From Brucella anthropi ATCC 49188 (lineage in GTDB: Bacteria > Pseudomonadota > Alphaproteobacteria > Rhizobiales > Rhizobiaceae), in the NCBI RefSeq assembly GCF_000017405.1, contig NC_009668.1:646001-710000 (forward strand): a stretch of DNA of 64,000 nt, read 5' to 3'. The notes beneath the pieces were generated by a model. The model saw only the letters and a list, made by a program, of their open reading frames with translations, did not search any database and had not been told where the DNA came from. The translations under genes and the position numbers were made by a program. Positions within the stretch are counted from its first letter, which is position 1, and each line of letters begins with the position of its first letter. Of this stretch, positions 58,110 through 64,000 are shown one piece after another.

Positions 58110-60305
58110 GTGATTATCTCCGACGTTTCAGCAGGAAACGGGCGGCAGCCGGTGGCTGACCTGCTCGACACTATAAAACGTAGAAGGATGATGCTGATCG
58201 TACCGGTGCTTGCAGGCATCGGTGTCGGCTTCGCAGGGTATCTTACAGCACCAGTCAGTTATGTGTCGGAGTCTGTGCTGGTGCTGGATATGCGGCGATT
58301 GCAGGCGCTTCCCAATGAAAGCGCGATCACCCCATTGCCGCAGGACAGTCCGGTTCTGCGTTCCGAACTCGATATCATCAATTCGCGTATGATGGCGCGC
58401 AAGGTCATCGACATTCTGCAAGCGGAGAACATTGTCGTGCCGACGGAATTCCGTTCGCGCACGGTGTTGTCGTCTGCTTCGAATACAGGATCGCAGGCGA
58501 AGAGCGCACGCGATGTCGATCCGGCCATGCGGGAACGCCAGCAGATCGACCTTCTTCTTTCGCGGTTGCGGGTCACAAATGATGGCCGTTCCTATACGAT
58601 CTTCATTTCTTATCGCGCTTCCGATCGGGTTTATGCAGCCCAGGTCGCCAATGCCTTTGCCACGGCCTATCTCAATCATCAGATCGACGTGCAACAATCG
58701 GCCACGCGGCGTATCAGCGAATGGCTGGGCGAAAAGCTTGGTACCTTGCGCAGCGATCTTGAAAGTGCCGAAAGTGCTGCGGAAGAGTTCCGCCAGAAGT
58801 CGCGGCTTGCGGGCGATCAGGGACAGATCAGCTTTCAGGCCCAGCGCGTCGCGGCGCTGAACAATGAAATTGTCGCCGCAACGGGAGCAGTCTCGCTCGC
58901 CGAAGCACGATTGCGCACGGCATCAGAGCTGAAGAACAACAATGAAGCGCCTGCACTGGCCGAGGTGCTGGCTTCGCCTGCGATCCAGACCTTGCGCAAT
59001 GAGGCAGCACGCGTCGAACGCCAGCTTGGCGAATTGCAGTCGAACGGTGCGTTGAAGAGCGCTGAAATTCCTGTGCTGAAGGCCGAACAGGAAGCGTTGA
59101 AGCAGCAGATTTCGAGCCAGGTCGGCGAAATCATCAAGAGCCTTGGCAATGAAATCCAGATTGCGCGTCAGCGGCGCAGCGGACTGGAAGGCGCATTGAA
59201 AGATGCGGAAGCCGATCTTGCCGAAGCCAATCAGGCACAAGTCAGGGCCGGGCAGCTGGACCGCGAGGCCAATGCCAGCCGCACGGTCTATGAAAGCTAT
59301 CTCACGCGTTACAAGCAGCTGATCGAACAGGACGGCATTGCTGCGCCCGAAGCACAGATGATCTCGCCTGCGGAGCCGGCGATGGCCAAGGCCAGCCCGA
59401 ACCTCGCCAACTGGCTGCTGCTGGGGCTGGGGTTGGGCGGACTGGTTTCACTTGCAGGCACCATGCTGAAGGAAACATTCGACAAGATCAGGCCCGCGCA
59501 GACGGCATCTCTGATGCTGCCCGGCATTCCGGCTGCGACGTTGCTGCCGGTTTCGCCGCAGCTGACTGTGCCGCTTCTCGTCAATCGCGGTCTCGATCCG
59601 GCAAGCCCGTTCGGTCGTGCAATCAAATCCGTGCACGATCGTCTGCGGGCACTGACACGCGGCCGGGATTCCTTGGCGCTGTCCGTCGTATCCCTGTCCG
59701 ATGGCGAGGGAAAGACCCTGTTGATCACCGCGCTCGCGCAACAGATCGCCGCGACCGGCTTAACGGTTGCAGTCATCGATGCGACAAACAAGCGGTCGGG
59801 CCTGTCGGAGGCCTTTGGGCTTCCGCATGGCGATTACGGCGCTGTTTCTACAGGGCGTCCGCTTTCCGGTGCAACGCTCGTGCATGATCACGGTTCGGGG
59901 ATTGATATCATCAAGCCGAACAGGCAGATGCGTGACGGAGACTGGCTGGCCGAGCTGATTGCCCAGTTGCGCGCGGATCACAAGATCATCCTCGTCGATC
60001 TGCCGGCGGTCATGGAAGACAAGCGCTCGGTTCTCCTGTCGCGGGCGACGGATACGGCGCTTCTTGTGGTTCCGTCTGACCGACAGGACCAGCTTGCGAC
60101 CAATGCATTGATACAGACGATGGCGTCGTTCGGGCGCAAGCCCGCGCTGGCGGTCGTGAACCATAATTCTTCGTCTTATCGCAGCTGGATAGTGCTCCCC
60201 GTGGTGCTTTGCGGACTGGGCTTGCAGAAAGCACGGCGGAGCATAAGCGCGATATTCGCGCGGCGCCGGAAACCAGATGCGGATGGCGCACAGGAACAGG
60301 CGTGA
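58110..60305 (+). CDS. Exopolysaccharide chain-length/kinase-like protein (ExoP/Wzc type)
   Basis: This protein has 731 residues. A Wzz domain with the first helix at about 32-52 is followed by a long periplasmic coiled coil with a GNVR-type region (to about 420), a second helix at about 430-452 (LANWLLLGLGLGGLVSLAGT), and a cytosolic P-loop domain. The P-loop LSDGEGKTLL and the following VAVIDATNKRSG are Walker A and A', and IILVDLPAVM is Walker B. The C-terminal tail has no tyrosine cluster, so autophosphorylation as in Wzc is uncertain. The start is GTG 58110 (AAGGAGA 6 bases upstream), or TTG 58107. It controls polymer length with the export protein encoded next. Confidence 0.87.
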   Translation: MIISDVSAGNGRQPVADLLDTIKRRRMMLIVPVLAGIGVGFAGYLTAPVSYVSESVLVLDMRRLQALPNESAITPLPQDSPVLRSELDIINSRMMARKVIDILQAENIVVPTEFRSRTVLSSASNTGSQAKSARDVDPAMRERQQIDLLLSRLRVTNDGRSYTIFISYRASDRVYAAQVANAFATAYLNHQIDVQQSATRRISEWLGEKLGTLRSDLESAESAAEEFRQKSRLAGDQGQISFQAQRVAALNNEIVAATGAVSLAEARLRTASELKNNNEAPALAEVLASPAIQTLRNEAARVERQLGELQSNGALKSAEIPVLKAEQEALKQQISSQVGEIIKSLGNEIQIARQRRSGLEGALKDAEADLAEANQAQVRAGQLDREANASRTVYESYLTRYKQLIEQDGIAAPEAQMISPAEPAMAKASPNLANWLLLGLGLGGLVSLAGTMLKETFDKIRPAQTASLMLPGIPAATLLPVSPQLTVPLLVNRGLDPASPFGRAIKSVHDRLRALTRGRDSLALSVVSLSDGEGKTLLITALAQQIAATGLTVAVIDATNKRSGLSEAFGLPHGDYGAVSTGRPLSGATLVHDHGSGIDIIKPNRQMRDGDWLAELIAQLRADHKIILVDLPAVMEDKRSVLLSRATDTALLVVPSDRQDQLATNALIQTMASFGRKPALAVVNHNSSSYRSWIVLPVVLCGLGLQKARRSISAIFARRRKPDADGAQEQA

Positions 60306-60314
60306 GGGCAAACC

Positions 60315-61562
60315 ATGTCATACAGGATCATCAAGAATCGCATTGGTACCCATCTTCGGGCCACTATGCTTTCGGGCCTCATTCTGGTCGGCGGGACTTT
60401 TGGAGCGCTTGCGGACGGACAAGCCTATCGGGTCGGCGCAAATGACGTGCTGCAGGTAACCGTTTATGGGCAACCGTCACTCACCGGGCTTTACCCGGTC
60501 GATGTGGACGGCAATATCGGTTATCCGGTCGTGGGCAATATTTCCGTCACCGGGCTGACTACCAATGAGATCAGCGAGAAGATCGCGGGATCGCTATCCC
60601 AGCATATTCCGGGACTGACGGTCACAGCAACGATCAATCAGTATGCACCGGTATTTGTCGTTGGTGATGTGAAGGCGCCGGGAAAATATCAGTTCCGGCC
60701 CGGAATGGTGGTGCTTGAACTTATGGCGCTGGGTGGCGGAGCCGGAAAAGCGGAATCTCCAGCCCTGACTGCCGGGATGCAGCTTATTTCCGCGCAGCAG
60801 GAATATGTCGACCTGCAGATGCAGATCACTGCCATGGCAATCCGGCGGGCCCGTTTCGAGGCGGAACTGAACGGCACGGATTTTACTTATACTCTGCCGG
60901 ATCAGGCAGCTGCGAACAAGGAAACCGTGGCCCTGACGCAGAAGATGCTGGACGGTGAAAAGACAGTGTTCAACGTCCGCCGCAATAATCTTGCAGCCGA
61001 GCGTCGGGCGCTTGAAGCGCAAGCGGCGAGCTATGGCGATGAAATCCAGACCCTGCAGCAGAGTATCAAGCTGCACGACACCGAAATCGGGCTGTTGCAG
61101 GAGAATGTGGATTCCAGCAAGTCGCTGGTGGATCGCGGCCTGGCCGCAAAATCCAACCTGCGTGACATGGAGCGTGATCTGTCAGCCACACGGCGTGCTG
61201 CGCTGGAGCTTGCTTCGTTTCTTGCACGGGCGAGACAGAACCAGCTTGCCATGGAACAGCGCATCGCCAATCTGGAAGAAATTCGCAAAAGCGAAGCGGC
61301 TACCAATTTGCAGGATATTGACCTCAACATTGCCCGCATGGAGCGCCGCAGCAATACACAACTCCAGGCTATGGCCGAGATCGCCAAGTCTTCCGGTAAT
61401 ATTTCCGCGGCCACGCTGCGTCAGAAACTGGTGTTCTCGATCAGTCGTATCGTGAATGGCAGCTTTCAGGATATCGTCGCCAACGAAAGCACGGAAATCA
61501 AACCGGGTGACATCTTGCGCGTCGAGCTGGATATGAGCAGGGTCGGCGGCTCGCCGTCATAG
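60315..61562 (+). CDS. Polysaccharide export protein (OPX, ExoF-like)
   Basis: This protein of 415 residues has an N-terminal signal (MLSGLILVGGTFGALADG region), the Poly_export motif VGANDVLQVTVYGQPSLTGL, an SLBB domain (about 110-150, FVVGDVKAPGKYQFRPGMV) and a long coiled coil (about 165-350) like ExoF/AprE-type adaptors. A mature-Cys lipobox is not obvious. It links the inner-membrane Wzz protein to the outer membrane. It starts 9 bases after the Wzz gene. No other assembly gene lies in the window; the rest of the cluster may be to the right or elsewhere. Confidence 0.88.
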   Translation: MSYRIIKNRIGTHLRATMLSGLILVGGTFGALADGQAYRVGANDVLQVTVYGQPSLTGLYPVDVDGNIGYPVVGNISVTGLTTNEISEKIAGSLSQHIPGLTVTATINQYAPVFVVGDVKAPGKYQFRPGMVVLELMALGGGAGKAESPALTAGMQLISAQQEYVDLQMQITAMAIRRARFEAELNGTDFTYTLPDQAAANKETVALTQKMLDGEKTVFNVRRNNLAAERRALEAQAASYGDEIQTLQQSIKLHDTEIGLLQENVDSSKSLVDRGLAAKSNLRDMERDLSATRRAALELASFLARARQNQLAMEQRIANLEEIRKSEAATNLQDIDLNIARMERRSNTQLQAMAEIAKSSGNISAATLRQKLVFSISRIVNGSFQDIVANESTEIKPGDILRVELDMSRVGGSPS

Positions 61563-61737
61563 GTTGAGAGTTTCACTTCAATGGAAACTTAGGAAGGCGG
61601 GGCGCCTCTTCGTGCTTCGGGACGACGCTGCGCGTCTCCCCGGCATGAGGGATGCCGAGGAGACTTGTCCAGGATCGACAATGTCGAAGAAAACGTCGCG
61701 CTTGATCGGAAAAGCGGGTCCCGCTTTTCCGGGGGCT
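61563..61737. repeat. Intergenic repeat-like region with a 23-base palindrome
   Basis: GGAAAAGCGGG (61708-61718) and CCCGCTTTTCC (61720-61730) are perfect arms around one base. The left part (CTTCGGGACGACGCTGCGCG region) resembles the intergenic mosaic elements common in rhizobial genomes. It lies between convergent genes and can terminate both. Confidence 0.6.
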
Positions 61738-62718
61738 TCAAGCGGCGACAGGATCGGCGGCTTCCTCCAACCAATCGCGATAGACTTCACGCAGGCCGTC
61801 CTCCAGACGAATTTGCGGCTTCCAGCCCAGCGCCCGCATCCGCGACGTGTCGAGGAGTTTGCGCGGTGTACCGTCCGGTTTGCTGAGGTCGTGTTCAAAG
61901 CGACCTTCGTAACCGACGACGCAGGCAACGGTCAGCGCCAGATCCTTGATTGAAATCTCTTCACCCGTCCCGATGTTCATCGGCTCAATGCCATCGTAGA
62001 AACGCAGCATGTGCAGGCAGGCATCGGCAAGATCGTCCACATGCAGGAACTCCCGCAAGGGCTTGCCGGTGCCCCAGAGTGTCACATGGTCGGTCCCTCG
62101 CACCTTGGCCTCGTGAATCCGGCGGATCAATGCCGGCAGGACATGCGAGGTGTTGGGATCAAAATTGTCGTTTGGACCGTAAAGATTGGTCGGCATCGCC
62201 GTCATGAAGTGATTGCCATATTGCCGTGCGCAAGCCCGCGCATATTCAAGCCCTGCGATCTTGGCGACGGCATAGGCTTCGTTGGTCGCTTCCAGCGGGC
62301 CTGTCATCAGGGCATCCTCGGTGAGAGGCTGCGCTGCGTCGCGGGGATAGATGCAGCTTGATCCGAGCCACAACAGACGTTCGACACCGTTCTGATGGGC
62401 GGCGCGGATGAGGTTCATGCCGATGGCGAGATTGTCATAGAGAAAATCTGCCGGATATTGCGAATTGGCAAGGATGCCCCCAACGCGGGCGGCAGCGATG
62501 ATGATGACATCCGGCTTGCGACCGCTGATGAAATTCTCCGTCGGTCCCTGCCGGGTCAGATCGAGTGCGCTGTGCGCTGCAGTGATGATGTCGCAATCCG
62601 TGCCTTGCAGGCGGCGCAGAATGGCCGAACCGACCATGCCTGTATGCCCGGCAACGAACACCTTCTTGCCTTCGAGTGAATAAAACGGAGCGGGGGTGAT
62701 GTCAGCCGTAGAAGTCAT
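61738..62718 (-). CDS. fcl: GDP-L-fucose synthase
   Basis: This 326-residue SDR of the WcaG family does the epimerase/reductase step from GDP-4-keto-6-deoxymannose to GDP-L-fucose. The NADPH motif is [10 protein letters not shown] (near 22-31), the Ser is in LGSSCIYP and the Tyr-x3-Lys is YAVAK (near 148-152). The fucose-synthase signature NLYGPNDNF is present. ATG 62718 lies inside the last 17 bases of gmd, so the pair is coupled. It supplies fucose for the adjacent exopolysaccharide system. Confidence 0.92.
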   Translation of the reverse strand: MTSTADITPAPFYSLEGKKVFVAGHTGMVGSAILRRLQGTDCDIITAAHSALDLTRQGPTENFISGRKPDVIIIAAARVGGILANSQYPADFLYDNLAIGMNLIRAAHQNGVERLLWLGSSCIYPRDAAQPLTEDALMTGPLEATNEAYAVAKIAGLEYARACARQYGNHFMTAMPTNLYGPNDNFDPNTSHVLPALIRRIHEAKVRGTDHVTLWGTGKPLREFLHVDDLADACLHMLRFYDGIEPMNIGTGEEISIKDLALTVACVVGYEGRFEHDLSKPDGTPRKLLDTSRMRALGWKPQIRLEDGLREVYRDWLEEAADPVAA

Positions 62719-63772
62719 TGCGTCCAACCTCCCGCATGATGTTGCGCAAATCCCAGTCGACCATTTCGGTGACAAGATTGTCGAAGCCCGTTGTATGCTG
62801 CCAGCCGAGGCGATTTTTCGCCTTGGATGCATCGCCGAGCAGGAAGTCGACCTCGTTCGGACGGAAATAGCGGGGATCGATCTCTATCAGGCAATTGCCG
62901 GATTTTCGGTCACGGCCGATTTCTTCCACGCCGTTACCGTGCCACTCGATCTCCTTGTCGACGGCCTTGAAGGCGTGTTCGACAAACTCGCGCACCGTGT
63001 GCGTTTCGCCGGTCGCCAGCACGTAGTCGTCGGCGGTGTCTTCCTGCAGGATACGCCACATGCCCTCGACATAATCGCGCGCATGACCCCAGTCGCGACG
63101 GGCATCGAGATTGCCGAGCCGAAGCCTGTCTTGCAGGCCGCGTTCAATGGCCGCGACAGCACGGGTGATCTTGCGGGTAACGAAGGTTTCGCCGCGAAGC
63201 GGGCTTTCGTGATTGAACAAAATGCCGTTGGAAGCATGGAAGCCATAGGCGTCGCGGTAGTTTACCGTCGTCCAGTAGGCATAGAGCTTTGCTGTCGCAT
63301 AAGGACTGCGCGGGGCGAAAGGCGTCTGTTCGTTCTGTGCCTGGGGCGAGCTGTTACCGAAGAGTTCCGACGTGGAAGCCTGATAGAAACGGCATGTCTT
63401 GCCGAGACCCAGAATACGCATGGATTCGAGTAGGCGCAGCGTGCCGAGCGCATCGGCATTGGCCGTATATTCAGGCGTTTCAAAGCTTACCTGAACATGG
63501 CTTTGCGCGCCGAGATTATAAATCTCGTCGGGCCGCACTTCCTGAATGACACGGCACAGATTGGTTGCATCGGTCAGGTCACCGAAATGCAGGCGGAAGC
63601 GAATGTCTTCCTCATGCGGGTCCTGATAGAGATGATCGATACGCGCAGTGTTGAACGAGGAAGACCGCCGCTTCAGACCATGTACGCGATAGCCTTTTTT
63701 GAGCAGAAGCTCGCTTAGATAAGCGCCGTCCTGTCCGGTCACACCGACGATGAGAGCTGTTTTCTCTTGCAA
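62702..63772 (-). CDS. gmd: GDP-mannose 4,6-dehydratase
   Basis: This 356-residue extended SDR makes GDP-4-keto-6-deoxymannose, the first step towards GDP-L-fucose. The NADP motif is [10 protein letters not shown] (near residues 10-19), catalytic Thr/Glu are in STSELFG and Tyr-x3-Lys is YATAK. The start is TTG 63772 with GGAGGG six bases upstream, which gives the usual short N-terminus before [13 protein letters not shown]; the ATG at 63817 adds an unlikely extension. It is followed by fcl. A perosamine-type use of the same intermediate is excluded here only by the presence of fcl. Confidence 0.93.
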   Translation of the reverse strand: MQEKTALIVGVTGQDGAYLSELLLKKGYRVHGLKRRSSSFNTARIDHLYQDPHEEDIRFRLHFGDLTDATNLCRVIQEVRPDEIYNLGAQSHVQVSFETPEYTANADALGTLRLLESMRILGLGKTCRFYQASTSELFGNSSPQAQNEQTPFAPRSPYATAKLYAYWTTVNYRDAYGFHASNGILFNHESPLRGETFVTRKITRAVAAIERGLQDRLRLGNLDARRDWGHARDYVEGMWRILQEDTADDYVLATGETHTVREFVEHAFKAVDKEIEWHGNGVEEIGRDRKSGNCLIEIDPRYFRPNEVDFLLGDASKAKNRLGWQHTTGFDNLVTEMVDWDLRNIMREVGRNDFYG

Positions 63773-64000
63773 GGGCTTCCCTCCGACCAAAGCTTTCCAA
63801 AGCTGCAATGAAACCATGTTAGCGATTTCCTGCGTGGGCAGAACGGCTCCAAAACGGCAATTGCGGGCCGGAACATCCCTCTTCGGATGAGGCTTGAGGC
63901 GCGCCCGGCATGTCCGGTTTCACCCAAAGAGGTAGGCAGTTCGCCCGGTGTCGGTGCATGCCATGCCTTTGTGTTTCTTGCGGTATCTGCTGCGCAGTTG
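63773..64000. other. Upstream region of gmd, no gene seen
   Basis: The last 228 bases hold no supportable gene. The promoter of the gmd-fcl pair should lie here on the minus strand. A further gene may begin just beyond the window edge. Confidence 0.4.

Overview
The window looks like part of a Brucella/Ochrobactrum-type alphaproteobacterial chromosome (Hyphomicrobiales). Supporting signs are moderately GC-rich coding DNA, a choline-sulfate locus of rhizobial type, many ABC uptake operons, an ExoP/ExoF-style exopolysaccharide locus, and short palindromic intergenic elements of the kind common in this group. The taxonomic call is inference from gene content; no rRNA or tRNA gene was recognised.

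Layout. At 1-490 is the start of a PAS signalling protein. At 729-8898 (minus) is a seven-gene operon: peptide-type ABC importer (binding protein, two permeases, double ATPase), FAD amine oxidase-like enzyme, a protein of the 2-aminothiazoline-4-carboxylate hydrolase family and an M20 amidohydrolase. An SDR and a VOC gene follow (9146-10780), then the choline-sulfate locus (choX and betC on minus, LysR regulator on plus; 10821-14370). At 14.5-22.1 kb are YqhA, a dienelactone hydrolase, a DUF808 membrane protein, a quinone/ring-cleavage-type VOC plus esterase pair, a BigR-like ArsR repressor with a split YeeE-type sulfur transporter, and an ABC exporter.

The centre (22.2-32.7 kb) is one long plus-strand acid-sugar catabolic operon: GntR regulator, DapA-family aldolase, PotABCD-type importer, enolase-superfamily dehydratase, SMP-30 lactonase, IlvD-type dehydratase and RraA-like protein. 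It converges on a ribose-type importer operon (32.8-36.4 kb, minus) whose upstream region carries a nearly perfect pair of inverted 16-bp sites. At 36.7-44.6 kb are a CBS-domain membrane protein, a GGDEF-EAL protein, a periplasmic unknown, two DUF1801 proteins and a Tat-exported amidohydrolase behind an AT-rich island. At 44.7-49.8 kb are a DUF1330 gene broken by a stop codon, a small membrane protein and three regulator loci (XRE; LysR with SDR; TetR with EamA). At 50-57 kb are an MFS exporter, a GAF-LytTR regulator, RidA, MsrB, a Mop-like protein, an organic-acid MFS importer and a Crp/Fnr regulator. At 57.3-63.8 kb is an exopolysaccharide locus: LuxR-type regulator with a degenerate receiver, chain-length/kinase-like protein, outer-membrane export protein, and convergent gmd-fcl for GDP-L-fucose.

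The strongest unusual signals are the two catabolic operons with uncertain substrates, the DUF1330 nonsense mutation, palindromic repeats that sit at gene 3' ends and supply stop codons, several clean candidate operators, and active-site losses in an SDR, a RidA and a response-regulator receiver.
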